A program made the translations under genes and the position numbers. A stretch of DNA of 64,000 nucleotides from Veillonella parvula (lineage in GTDB: Bacteria; Bacillota; Negativicutes; Veillonellales; Veillonellaceae): the NCBI RefSeq assembly GCF_036456085.1, contig NZ_CP138632.1, positions 682,001-746,000 of the forward strand, in the 5' to 3' direction. The notes under the pieces are model-generated. The model searched no databases. It was not told the origin of the DNA and was given only the letters and a program-made list of their open reading frames with translations. Shown here in pieces: positions 53,588-61,768 of the stretch (position 1 is its first letter; every line of letters starts with the position of its first letter).

Positions 53588-54610
53588 TTAGTTTGGAATC
53601 GTATAGGTTCCATCAAATACAAATAAATGAGGGTTCTCATGTACAAATACATCTTCAAAGATACCATCATATGTATATACTGCATCATCTTTTTCATCGA
53701 GAAAATCAAAGAATTCTGGATTATTCTCAGATTGTTGTAATAAGTACCATCGTTCCGCTCTATCAAATGGTACAGTACCACCAAAGAAATCTAGTACTGA
53801 TTGGAAATTATCTGCCAACTCTTTCATATTGAATAGACGCAACCCCACTAAAGTATCTTCCCATACGATACCTGTAGAGTTATAGAAAAACTGGTGATGA
53901 CCACCATTATTGACCTCAGCAAAATACCAACATATTGCATTAAGATATCGTTGCTCTAATGTAAACTCTTTAGATGTTTCTATATAATCATCATAAGAGC
54001 CATAAATATTTATGGTCCAATATGCAGGTTCATTAATAGTCCACATATCATCAGTTTCTTTAATTTCTTCAACAGTTATAGTCCGATGCTGAGATACACC
54101 TCTCCTATTCTTCTGTTTTTCGGCTACGTATTTACTATAAGCAGAACACAATTCTGGGTAATCAGACTCACACCTTTCAAAATCTATCTGCATATAACAC
54201 ATATCAATAATCTCAAAAAAATATCCTGTTATATTATTTCGATTCTCACTAACAGCTAGGCGTATACCATTATCTACAAGTGCTAGCATATGTTGCATAT
54301 TATTGGATGTATAAACCTCATGATTATTAGAAACAATAGCGCCATAGGAGTAAGCACAGCGATAATACCACACAGCATCTCTATACTCTTCATCTATAGA
54401 GTTTAATACCTTGATAGCTTCTTCCGGTTTATCATTATTGTTATACGCTCTACCAAGCTCACCTAATAAAGGTACAGGTAGATTCTCGATGCCCACACCA
54501 GTTAATGTCTCAATAATCAGCTCCTCTTGTCCTATATCATTAAGATCTTTAATAGTTTGTAATTGCGCCTCTTCAGAAAAAGATAAAAAACGTTCAACAC
54601 TTAACGACAT
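53588..54610 (-). CDS. DUF4375 (DMP19-like) protein with N-terminal TPR-like module
   Basis: A 340-residue soluble acidic protein. The N-terminal half (about 1-170) has helical repeats with LTGVGIENLPVPLLGELG, AYNNNDKPEEAIKVL and EYRDAVWYYRCAYSYG, nearly the same module as in the next gene. The C-terminal half (about 210-310) matches the DUF4375/DMP19 pattern, including NAICWYFAEVNNGGHHQFFYNS and VGLRLFNMKELADNFQ. DMP19 of Neisseria is a DNA-mimic protein that binds a repressor; related domains act as immunity proteins. Function here is unknown. A weak GGGATG site precedes the ATG. Confidence 0.75.
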   Translation of the reverse strand: MSLSVERFLSFSEEAQLQTIKDLNDIGQEELIIETLTGVGIENLPVPLLGELGRAYNNNDKPEEAIKVLNSIDEEYRDAVWYYRCAYSYGAIVSNNHEVYTSNNMQHMLALVDNGIRLAVSENRNNITGYFFEIIDMCYMQIDFERCESDYPELCSAYSKYVAEKQKNRRGVSQHRTITVEEIKETDDMWTINEPAYWTINIYGSYDDYIETSKEFTLEQRYLNAICWYFAEVNNGGHHQFFYNSTGIVWEDTLVGLRLFNMKELADNFQSVLDFFGGTVPFDRAERWYLLQQSENNPEFFDFLDEKDDAVYTYDGIFEDVFVHENPHLFVFDGTYTIPN

Positions 54611-54735
54611 ACAATACGCATCCCTTCATCCCAATTAATATGTATATGAAATCATTCTAAAGTAGTAATATTAACCAACACACAAAACAATAAACTTTAC
54701 TTAATGGTGATTGATTTATAAGATGGGTTATTTAC

Positions 54736-56247
54736 TTAGCTGCCACAACATACATAAAAGACAGGGATACCATCTTCATTATCGATGAGGCCATGTCCCT
54801 CGCACTCATGTCCCTCGTATTCTATGCCTTCATAGAATATATGATCGCCTAATTCTTTATTGGCCATTAAATTTTGTAACTTAAAGGTAAGTTCTTCTCC
54901 CGTAAAATATTTACCATTATCAGCAGTAATATGGGCCATGATTTCTACTTGCCACATGTTATCTTCTTTTTCTTCTTCTAGTAACTCTTCACCGTTTAAA
55001 CGTTCATTATTATGAAGCTGATTTTCACTTTCTATCCATGCTTCATAAGTCACTAAAATTTCAGGCTCTTCTAATAGCGCTAATGCACTTTCCTTAGCGC
55101 CATACTCAGCATACTCCTCTAATATTTGATTAAACTCTTTAGAAAAATTCTCTTTAGTATATGATTTTTTATTGAATACCCAATGCACTGCACTGTAAGA
55201 AGGATAGTTATCCTCTGATATTTCAAGTTGCTCTGCGTCAAGTTTATTAATTTCAGCATTTTGGCTCTTATTAACGAACGTTTTAATCGTTTCAAAAATC
55301 ATAGGATAATCCTTTTCATACTCACTTGGCTTTATAAAAGATAAAATATATTCTACCACTTCACAGCACCAGCTCAATTGTTTTTCTAAGTGTGCTTCTT
55401 TTGTCTTTTTCATAGCAGTTTCAATTAACTGTAAAGCTTGCTGCACATGTTCAGAATGATAACTTTCACCATGTGCTAAAGAGGCATGCGCATAACCCTT
55501 ACGATAATACCAAGACCAATCACGGTAAGACTCATCAATACGTTCAAATAACTCAACAGCCTCTGCTGCACGGTCATTATTGTTGTAGATACGTCCTAAG
55601 GTACTTAACAATATAGGAGATAAATTATCGATGCCTATATTAGTTAAAAGTTCCATAGCACGATCAATATCTAGGTCCTCTTGTTCATTAATAAGTTTTA
55701 CCTTATCCTCATCACTTAACGCTTGAAACTCTTCATCCGTAATGTCTTCTATGCTTATATATAATTGCTTAATAAAATCCCCAAAACTATCTGCTAAAAG
55801 AGTGATAGAGTAATCCCCTTCTTGGTCTACTCGGACTACCTTAGGCTCATCTGTAGGACCACACTCACGATAATCGAGAAAAATCATATCGTGACCGCCA
55901 GAAATCGTATCCGCCACCACGACACCAATAGGAGGATATTCCCATTTAGACATCCAAAATTCGTTGCCAAATTCTCCAAAAATAGATTTCTTTTTATCTC
56001 TATCAATGCCATATATGCCTGTCACATATACACACTCACCATCATTATTAATAAAGCAGTTCTTATTCAATACACCGCCATTATGATTGTTAAGTAATTC
56101 AATATATGCTGCAGGTAATGTATAGCCTAGCTCAGTTTCAGCATCTTTAATATCCTTATCGGTAACAGGTTTACCTATATAGGATTCAAATGCATAATCA
56201 ACATCGTTCCAAAATCCGGTCCAATCAAAGTCTTTTAGATTACTCAT
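54736..56247 (-). CDS. SUKH (SMI1/KNR4) domain protein with TPR-like module
   Basis: A 503-residue acidic protein in three parts. Residues 1-165 are a SMI1/KNR4 domain (VTDKDIKDAETELGYTLPAAYIELLNNHNGG, VADTISGGHDMIFLDYR). Residues 185-370 are the TPR-like module shared with the 53588-54610 gene (LTNIGIDNLSPILLSTLG, IYNNNDRAAEAVELF, SYRDWSWYYRKGYAHA). Residues 430-503 are a small unrecognised domain rich in Glu/Gly ending FYVCCGS. SUKH domains are common immunity proteins against polymorphic toxins and CDI effectors (family knowledge). No toxin gene is adjacent. AGGAG lies 8 bases before the ATG. Confidence 0.8.
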   Translation of the reverse strand: MSNLKDFDWTGFWNDVDYAFESYIGKPVTDKDIKDAETELGYTLPAAYIELLNNHNGGVLNKNCFINNDGECVYVTGIYGIDRDKKKSIFGEFGNEFWMSKWEYPPIGVVVADTISGGHDMIFLDYRECGPTDEPKVVRVDQEGDYSITLLADSFGDFIKQLYISIEDITDEEFQALSDEDKVKLINEQEDLDIDRAMELLTNIGIDNLSPILLSTLGRIYNNNDRAAEAVELFERIDESYRDWSWYYRKGYAHASLAHGESYHSEHVQQALQLIETAMKKTKEAHLEKQLSWCCEVVEYILSFIKPSEYEKDYPMIFETIKTFVNKSQNAEINKLDAEQLEISEDNYPSYSAVHWVFNKKSYTKENFSKEFNQILEEYAEYGAKESALALLEEPEILVTYEAWIESENQLHNNERLNGEELLEEEKEDNMWQVEIMAHITADNGKYFTGEELTFKLQNLMANKELGDHIFYEGIEYEGHECEGHGLIDNEDGIPVFYVCCGS

Positions 56248-56275
56248 AATACTCGCTCCTAGTTAATAGATTATT

Positions 56276-56746
56276 TTAACCAAATGGTTTCTCATCACTG
56301 TAATATTCTTTAATTAAAGCTTTTACCCTGCGTCGTATCAAAATGGTATCAACCATATAGGAAAAAATGATATAAGGAGATACATTTATAATCGCTATAG
56401 GGGCTAAAATAAGTGCTACTCTCAATAAGTCAAGGGAATATGCATACCATTTAAAATCAATGGTATTTAAAATTGGTGTGACATAGTCAAAGACTTTTAT
56501 CTCCCATTGCATTAAGGAGTTTAATTCTTCACTAGTTCCTAATAGCCAAACAAAACTTACAGCAAAGATCAGACAATATAATATACCAACTGGAATCAAT
56601 ATCTTCGCTCTCTTTTTTAATAGCTCACGGCAAATCGCATCTTCTTCCTCTGGTGTTACATCATATACCATATTGTATTGAATCTGAATCCGTCTAAATC
56701 GATAGCGAATATACTTATATAAGAGGTTATTCGGTCTGTATAACAT
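56276..56746 (-). CDS. Small membrane protein of unknown function
   Basis: From the ATG at 56744-56746 (GGAG 6 bases upstream) it is 156 residues with two hydrophobic segments, ILIPVGILYCLIFAVSFVWLL and the stretch LLRVALILAPIAIINVSPYI, separated by a ~35-residue loop. The ends are basic (YIRYRFRRIQIQYN, RRRVKALIKEYY). No domain recognised. It lies in a same-strand run with the ankyrin, unknown, SUKH and DUF4375 genes, 29 bases upstream of the SUKH gene, and may belong to that cluster. Confidence 0.65.
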   Translation of the reverse strand: MLYRPNNLLYKYIRYRFRRIQIQYNMVYDVTPEEEDAICRELLKKRAKILIPVGILYCLIFAVSFVWLLGTSEELNSLMQWEIKVFDYVTPILNTIDFKWYAYSLDLLRVALILAPIAIINVSPYIIFSYMVDTILIRRRVKALIKEYYSDEKPFG

Positions 56747-56851
56747 GATATGCTCCACATATACGTCATAATGGGGAAAACATTAAGAATATATCAGCCA
56801 TCTACGGCAAAATAATACAAATCTTGGATTAGTCATTTTCAATATCCTTTA

Positions 56852-57250
56852 CTAGCTTTCCGTATTATGTCTTAAATCTAACACGATTTCCCAGCTATCT
56901 AATGCTGGAACCTTATGATGTGCAATAAAATCTTCTATTATCTGTAATACCTCTTGATGGCCCAATTCATTTTTACCATATATGATAGCGCCCTGCTCGC
57001 CATCATTAGTTACACTAAGTTCTATATGTAATAAATCAGTATCTTCATCACAGCAAACTTGTACAAAGTTATACTGTTTATTATCTATTGAGATTTTATT
57101 TGATGGGGATACAATCACAAAATCTTGCTCTTGATCCTGAATAGCATATAGATTTTGCTCAACTTCATTCAGTGTAATACCTTCATATTTATAGGTACCT
57201 ATATCAATTGACCAATTTGTATATGTTTTCTCAAATGAATCTGTCGTCAT
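56852..57250 (-). CDS. Small acidic protein of unknown function, 132 aa
   Basis: A 132-residue acidic soluble protein with probable alpha/beta fold (NWSIDIGTYKYEGITLNE, LLHIELSVTNDGEQ, EVLQIIEDFIAHH, WEIVLDLRHN). I do not recognise a family; length and charge resemble small immunity proteins, which is only an impression. Strong AAGGAGAGG upstream of the ATG. It follows the ankyrin gene by about 28 bases and precedes the membrane protein, all on the minus strand. Confidence 0.65.
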   Translation of the reverse strand: MTTDSFEKTYTNWSIDIGTYKYEGITLNEVEQNLYAIQDQEQDFVIVSPSNKISIDNKQYNFVQVCCDEDTDLLHIELSVTNDGEQGAIIYGKNELGHQEVLQIIEDFIAHHKVPALDSWEIVLDLRHNTES

Positions 57251-57278
57251 ATGTATCGCCTCTCCTTTACAATATAGA

Positions 57279-58340
57279 CTAAAATAAGGTTTCTAATTGA
57301 CCTGACATATCCGCCATAAATTCATCAAATTTACAAAGTTCTCGTAACTCTTGATGTTCTATATCATAGCAACTTATCTTCTTAGTTTTAGTGTCCCATA
57401 CAATTTGCCAATCGTTATACTCGCCTAGTTCTTTAGATAAACGCAATAGATTACGGCGACCTAATTTAAATGGAATTGTATCAATAAGTGGGAAGAACTC
57501 TATAGATATAAAATCGGAGTCTGGTAATTCAAAGTAAAGATGTTCACCTTCTAAAAAATTCACTAATGCTTTTGGTAATTTAAATGGCTTTAACTGATCT
57601 ATTTTATTCTGTATATCATGGAACTCCGTAGGCTCTAAGGATTTAAAATACTCTGCCATTTCCATATCGCCTTTTTCAACGGCAATGCTATAGGGACGCA
57701 TACCATCCTTTTCTGTGATGGTAACGTCAGCATTATGTTCTACCAAGTATTTGCACATCTGTAAATCCACATAACGAGCCGCAACGCACAATGGGGTTGG
57801 CTTAAAGGGATATACAGAATCAGGCTTATTGTAATTAATATCTACACCATTATGAATAAAGAAATCTAGAACCTCATAATTTCTATCTGTAATGATATTT
57901 CTGAAAGCTTTACCGCCATACTTCTGTACCGTATGACCTAAGTCATGAATAATTTGTAGGTTCTCATATTTCTTGCCATATAAAGCAGCTTGAAAAGCAT
58001 CTACTTTCACACGGTTCAAAGCGTGAATATTAGCACCATGAGCCACAACATAGTCTATACTCTCTTTATTACCATACTGTACCGCTAATAAGAAACTTGG
58101 ATTTTCTTCATCATTAAGATTAGCACCATGTTCTACTAACCATTGAATACTTGGCAAGCAACACATGACAAGAGCTAATTCTAAAGGTGTATGCTCACTA
58201 TATTCATCAATTTCTATGACTTCATGAATATCCCAACCAGCCGCTAACGCCGACACAAGTGCAGGTAGATTACCCTCAATAATATCCGTCACTATTTTAG
58301 GCACAGATTCAAACGTACCTAAATCTTTTAACTGTATCAT
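57279..58340 (-). CDS. Ankyrin-repeat protein
   Basis: A 353-residue protein whose residues about 20-240 contain five to six ankyrin repeats (for example TPLELALVMCCLPSIQWLVEHG, SFLLAVQYGNKESIDYVVAHGA, PLCVAARYVDLQMCKYLVEHNA and SIAVEKGDMEMAEYF). The C-terminal 110 residues are a separate, unrecognised domain (PKALVNFLEGEHLYFELP ... KFDEFMADMSGQ). Ankyrin repeats bind proteins; bacterial ones are often secreted effectors or immunity/scaffold proteins, but no signal is seen. GGGAGAG lies 5 bases before the ATG. It is first in the minus-strand run of accessory genes. Confidence 0.8.
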   Translation of the reverse strand: MIQLKDLGTFESVPKIVTDIIEGNLPALVSALAAGWDIHEVIEIDEYSEHTPLELALVMCCLPSIQWLVEHGANLNDEENPSFLLAVQYGNKESIDYVVAHGANIHALNRVKVDAFQAALYGKKYENLQIIHDLGHTVQKYGGKAFRNIITDRNYEVLDFFIHNGVDINYNKPDSVYPFKPTPLCVAARYVDLQMCKYLVEHNADVTITEKDGMRPYSIAVEKGDMEMAEYFKSLEPTEFHDIQNKIDQLKPFKLPKALVNFLEGEHLYFELPDSDFISIEFFPLIDTIPFKLGRRNLLRLSKELGEYNDWQIVWDTKTKKISCYDIEHQELRELCKFDEFMADMSGQLETLF

Positions 58341-58708
58341 ATATCTCTCCCATGAACTATATTTTTTAAATGATTATCACTAATTACATTATATTATATT
58401 TATAAGTATGAGTGTATAGTAAAAGCCCCTCGTATAAGCGAAAGGCTATCATATACCAAATACAATTCTAAAATCTCAATTTATCTTTTTCATAACGAAA
58501 TAACAAGAACATTAATAAATTTTAATCCATGCACATTTAAAAATTGCATTCCACAGATAGTCTATTTACCATGACGCTTAGAAAATAGACAGATAGTCTC
58601 TTTATCACTTTTCTATCATGCTCTTTAATAGCTTTCGAAGATTTTCAAATCTAATCTCAGCCACAAAACGCACCACCTTCTATTTTGATAAAACTAATCT
58701 TATAAATA
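58341..58708. other. Gene-free spacer with repeats and an imperfect terminator-like hairpin
   Basis: AT-rich spacer between the ankyrin and START-fold genes. It contains a terminator-like hairpin at about 58421-58447 (AGCC..TCG with CGA..GGCT, TTTT on the minus side). An inverted repeat GTCTATTT/AAATAGAC spans about 58560-58590, and ACAGATAGTCT is present twice, at 58553-58563 and 58589-58599. A 22-codon minus-strand frame (58605-58673, GTG start after AGAAGGTGG) is possible but not convincing. Confidence 0.5.
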
Positions 58709-59125
58709 TTATCTAACAGCTTCAAACTCTTCACAATTCAGTTTTGCTTTTAAATCTCTAAAATATATTTTTTGTTGTCGTTTCAAATACAAACTTATAA
58801 ATGGCTTAAATATTAGTTTTTTAGAGACAACAGTTTCTGTAAAATCTAGAATCGTTTTATCATCCTCCACATAGAACTTTCCGACCCAAGCCCCCTTAAT
58901 ATTTTTATTTTCTATCTCAAATATCCATGACTGGTATTTAATACATTCTGTAATTCTAAAATAAGTTTCAACTCCATTCTTGGTAATCTCTATAAAGTTA
59001 TTCTCATCTATAATTCTTACATCTTTTAAATCACTTCTCCAGGAAAAATCCTTTAGATTCGTCACTGTATCCCACACTACTTCTATTGGATATAGTAATG
59101 TAGCTCTCATATTAGACACTGCCAT
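58709..59125 (-). CDS. SRPBCC (START-like) domain protein
   Basis: A 138-residue protein with the START/polyketide-cyclase fold pattern: LYPIEVVWDTVTNLKDFSWRSDLKDV at the N terminus, a central ITECIKYQSWIFEIENKNIKGAWVG strand region and FTETVVSKKLIFKPFISLYL before the C-terminal helix. Such proteins bind hydrophobic ligands or act in lipid and small-molecule chemistry; nothing shows a ligand. The ATG at 59123-59125 has GAGGTG about 7 bases upstream. It lies between a repeat-rich spacer and an IS30 element, in the accessory part of the window. Confidence 0.8.
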   Translation of the reverse strand: MAVSNMRATLLYPIEVVWDTVTNLKDFSWRSDLKDVRIIDENNFIEITKNGVETYFRITECIKYQSWIFEIENKNIKGAWVGKFYVEDDKTILDFTETVVSKKLIFKPFISLYLKRQQKIYFRDLKAKLNCEEFEAVR

Positions 59126-59312
59126 AGTAATCACCTCAAATATATTAGAAAAACACATAATCAATAAAAGATGAATTAAACTCTTTAACCTACTTACATA
59201 TCACTCCATACCCATTAGTAAAATTCATATTAATATAAGTAGCATTCATAACATGATAATATTCAGATACATATTCCAATGCTATACTTAAAATAGTGTA
59301 TTTTTATTTATT

Positions 59313-60382
59313 TGATGAATTGTAAAATATATTGCGACAAATAAAAAGACTCATATTGGAGATCTCGTGTAAAATGTAAATAACCACAACTACATGACAC
59401 GGAGGTCTCTAATATGAGCTATATACATCTTACCATAGAAAAACGAAGTCAAATAGAAGTTTTACGAAGAGAAGGATACTCTGTTCGTAGGATTGCTAGC
59501 TTAATCGGGGTTCACCATTCTACTGTAGCAAGAGAATTAAATCGCGTTGAAGGTGAATATTCTGCGATTAAAGCACAACAATTAGCAATTAGTGAGTCTG
59601 CTAATAAAGGCAGACCAACAAAGTTAACACCTCAATTAGCGGCTTTAATTGAATCCAGGTTACAACAAACTTGGTCTCCAGAAGAAATAGTTGGTGCTGA
59701 ATTAGTTGGAGTTCTAAGCTTTAAAACAATTTATTCTTGGATCCATCGTGGTTTTCTTGCTGTAACAGAAACAGTACTTCGCCGGAAAGGCAAAAAGCCT
59801 GGTACACAAGAAAAACGTGGACGGTTCAATGTGAAAAAGACCATTAAGGACCGACCTCAAGAAGTTGAAAACCGTAAGACTTTTGGTCATTGGGAACTAG
59901 ATACAATGGTGTCTTCTAGAGGTCAAAGTAAAGGTTGTTTAGCTACATTTGTTGAACGTAAAACTCGATTTTATGTAGCAATAAAAATGGATGACCGAAC
60001 TAAGGATTCTATGTTTTTAGCTATTAGTTCCCTATACAACACATTAACAAGTAAATTACTTAAAACCTTTACAGTGGACCGTGGTAAAGAATTTGCGTGC
60101 TTTGAACAGGTTGAAAACGAGTTTGGGATACCAATGTATTTTGCTGATGCCTATGCAGCATGGCAACGTGGCTCTAATGAAAATAGTAATGGTTTACTTC
60201 GAGAGCTTTTTCCTAAGAAAACCGATTTAGCTAAAGTAACACTAGATAAACTAACAGAAGCACTAGTGCTGATTAATAATCGACCTAGAAAATGCCTTAG
60301 GTTTAAAACACCATTTGACATGTTTAAACATGAGATTAAAAAATTGATTTAATTTTGTCGCATTACTTATTGCAATTCATCA
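59313..60382 (+). mobile_element. IS30-family insertion sequence, complete
   Basis: A 1070-bp element bounded by 29-bp imperfect inverted repeats at 59313-59341 and 60354-60382, identical at 24 of 29 positions (both begin TGATGAATTG from the outside and end TGCGACAAA inside). The right repeat starts 2 bases after the transposase stop. No clear target duplication is visible; IS30 elements make only 2-3 bp. It inserted next to the START-fold gene without interrupting a recognisable gene. Confidence 0.88.
59414..60352 (+). CDS. IS30-family transposase
   Basis: A 312-residue full-length DDE transposase. The N terminus has a helix-turn-helix (SVRRIASLIGVHHSTVARELNR). The DDE residues are in FGHWELDTM (Asp), TVDRGKEF (Asp) and GSNENSNGLLRELFP (Glu), all in the IS30 pattern. 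GGAGG lies 5-6 bases before the ATG. The frame is intact, so the element may be active. It is distantly related to the broken IS30 transposase at 63340-64000 but clearly not the same element. Confidence 0.95.
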   Translation: MSYIHLTIEKRSQIEVLRREGYSVRRIASLIGVHHSTVARELNRVEGEYSAIKAQQLAISESANKGRPTKLTPQLAALIESRLQQTWSPEEIVGAELVGVLSFKTIYSWIHRGFLAVTETVLRRKGKKPGTQEKRGRFNVKKTIKDRPQEVENRKTFGHWELDTMVSSRGQSKGCLATFVERKTRFYVAIKMDDRTKDSMFLAISSLYNTLTSKLLKTFTVDRGKEFACFEQVENEFGIPMYFADAYAAWQRGSNENSNGLLRELFPKKTDLAKVTLDKLTEALVLINNRPRKCLRFKTPFDMFKHEIKKLI

Positions 60383-60411
60383 TATACAAAAGGAATTTCC
60401 AACACAATCAT

Positions 60412-60538
60412 AACCACCCGTAGAACGGGTGGTTTGCTCTGACCCTATAAGGGTCTTTCTCTAATGGTGGCCCTCTAAAGAGGGCATAGAATGATCTGAC
60501 AACCACTCTATTACCACTGGCTACCCCCTACTCGGGGG
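60412..60538. repeat. Ladder of four short perfect hairpins
   Basis: Four hairpins with 5-9 base-pair GC-rich stems and 4-5 base loops lie within 127 bases, at 60412-60434, 60441-60455, 60470-60485 and 60524-60538. They lie at the 3' end of the IS200-type transposase remnant. Single-strand hairpins are the recognition signals of Y1 transposases, but four in a row is more than the one expected at an end. Confidence 0.75.
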
Positions 60539-60550
60539 CTTTTATTTTGC

Positions 60551-61014
60551 CTATTTTACTGGCTCACCCGTAAACGGGTCGGTATATTCTTTAAAGTTTA
60601 ATGTATCTTGTGCTATATCCTCTTGTAGTTGATTGCGAACATACTTTTTATCGCTCCTTCATATCGTCCCACCGTATCCACATAATATCCTCTACACCAG
60701 AAATGTCTATTTCCATACGTATATTTTAAATTTGCGTGTCTATCGAATATCATGAGGCTACTTTTGCTTTTTAAATATCCCATAAAACTCGATATACTTA
60801 AATGTGGTGGAATCGTTACTAGCATATGGATATGATCTGGACAGCATTCTGCCTCGATAATTTCTACATTTTTTCTCTTACATAAATCTCTTAGAATTTT
60901 ACCTACATCAGCTTTTATCCGACCATAAATTATTTATCTTCTATATTTTGGAGCAAAAACAATATGATATTTACATCTCCATTTACTATGTGATAAGCTT
61001 TTTACGTCATTCAT
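60551..61014 (-). pseudogene. tnpA: IS200/IS605 transposase TnpA, inactivated
   Basis: Reading from ATG 61012-61014 gives MNDVKSLSHSKWRCKYHIVFAPKYRR, typical of Y1 transposases, then an in-frame TAA where a Gln codon (CAA) is expected. It continues IIYGRIKADVGKILRDLC and CCPDHIHMLVTIPP (the HxH metal motif) and WCRGYYVDTVG (catalytic Tyr). After the codons for GAIK the frame shifts by one: restoring one A in an A5 run near 60645-60650 gives KYVRNQLQEDIAQ to a TAG at 60551. One nonsense and one single-base deletion make it a pseudogene; repaired length would be 154 residues. Confidence 0.85.
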
Positions 61015-61155
61015 TGACAGTGAACCTCCTATGTTGAAATGTTGTGGTTGCCAGACCAACTCCATTCTAGCACTAGGAGGTTCTTTCCTTTTCTCTAAGA
61101 ATTTTTACTGACCCCAGTTTAACTGGGGATTTAGTTATGCCTATTCGGCGTACAA

Positions 61156-61192
61156 GTAAAAACAGCTCTTTTTATACGAAAAGAGCTGTTCT
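61156..61192 (-). terminator. Intrinsic terminator of yjdF
   Basis: AACAGCTCTTTT and AAAAGAGCTGTT form a 12-base-pair stem around a 6-base loop. The minus-strand tail is TTTACTTG directly after the stem, giving a run of five T's. Confidence 0.85.
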
Positions 61193-61213
61193 ATTTTATG
61201 AAAGAGAAAGTCA

Positions 61214-61627
61214 CTAGTGACCTTTGTGCTTCTCTCTACGTTTTTGCTGCTTGCGTTCAAATTTCTCTTGTTTGAGGAATTGCTTTTGGACACTAGATTG
61301 ATGTTTTGAAATCTTTTTCCTTTCCTCATACTGCAACTGCAATAGTTCTTTCGACTTAGAAGAAACTTTCTGCTTTACCTGCTTCTTTACAACACGTTGT
61401 AGGCGTTTCGGATTCTTAATCTTCACATACTGTTTGACTGTTGACTCTGAACTAAAAGATAAGCGAGCAAACTGAGTTTGTAAAATCTCAAGAATTTCAT
61501 CATCTTTCGGTTCCTGACCAAATGTCACACGACAAACTTGATAAGTTTCCTGATACGCTTGTTCAAACAATCCATGCCAAAATCCATCTTCAAAATAAAC
61601 TGTCAATCTAATTGAAATTGTTTCCAC
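61214..61627 (-). CDS. yjdF: YjdF-family protein (DUF2992)
   Basis: A 137-residue basic protein opening ISIRLTVYFEDGFWHGLFEQ, a YjdF signature, and ending in a very basic helix (KFERKQQKRREKHKGH) that suggests RNA binding. In Bacillus and relatives yjdF genes follow a riboswitch responding to aza-aromatic compounds. The function of the protein is not known. The start is a GTG at 61625-61627, 5-6 bases after AAGGAGG. The leader has a sequence complementary to that site (separate entry). Its neighbours are mobile elements and a BAAT hydrolase, consistent with acquisition by transfer, probably from another oral Firmicute (inference). Confidence 0.88.
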   Translation of the reverse strand: METISIRLTVYFEDGFWHGLFEQAYQETYQVCRVTFGQEPKDDEILEILQTQFARLSFSSESTVKQYVKIKNPKRLQRVVKKQVKQKVSSKSKELLQLQYEERKKISKHQSSVQKQFLKQEKFERKQQKRREKHKGH

Positions 61628-61633
61628 GACAGC

Positions 61634-61740
61634 ACCTCCTTAAATCTATCCCTAAGAATGGACAACCAAGGAGGAAGGTTACTGATAGGCTTGCCTACGT
61701 CTGGACTACCAACCAGAACTGTGTTTTTATCTTAGTTAGG
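61634..61740 (-). promoter_or_regulatory. Structured yjdF leader, candidate yjdF riboswitch
   Basis: The ~105-base minus-strand leader begins just after a TATAAT (complement of 61744-61749). Visible pairings: CTAAGA with TCTTAG as a closing stem, TAGGC with GCCTA as an inner hairpin, and GGTT with AACC between. A CCTCCTT block (complement of 61668-61674) is exactly complementary to the AAGGAGG ribosome binding site (complement of 61635-61641). This suggests translational control by masking. Position and gene identity point to the yjdF riboswitch class; I could not check a covariance model. Confidence 0.6.
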
Positions 61741-61768
61741 ACTATTATAGCATATTTATAATCTATTT

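Larger units (their letters stand above)
60405..61135 (-). mobile_element. IS200/IS605-type element remnant
   Basis: Contains a decayed Y1 transposase gene (60551-61014) flanked by small hairpins as expected for IS200/IS605 ends. On the left are AACCACCCG/CGGGTGGTT (60412-60434), GACCC/GGGTC (60441-60455), GCCCTC/GAGGGC (60470-60485) and CCCCC/GGGGG (60524-60538). On the right are CCCCAG/CTGGGG (61112-61128) and a long-range GAACCTCCTA/TAGGAGGTTC pair near 61022-61082. Exact ends cannot be fixed by eye. Confidence 0.7.

Noticed and set aside
58605-58673. A 22-codon minus-strand gene with a GTG start
   Set aside because: It has a ribosome-binding-like AGAAGGTGG, but is too short and without any recognisable feature to call a gene.
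60412-60582. CRISPR array
   Set aside because: The hairpins are of different sequence and spacing; there is no repeated unit with spacers and no cas gene in the window.
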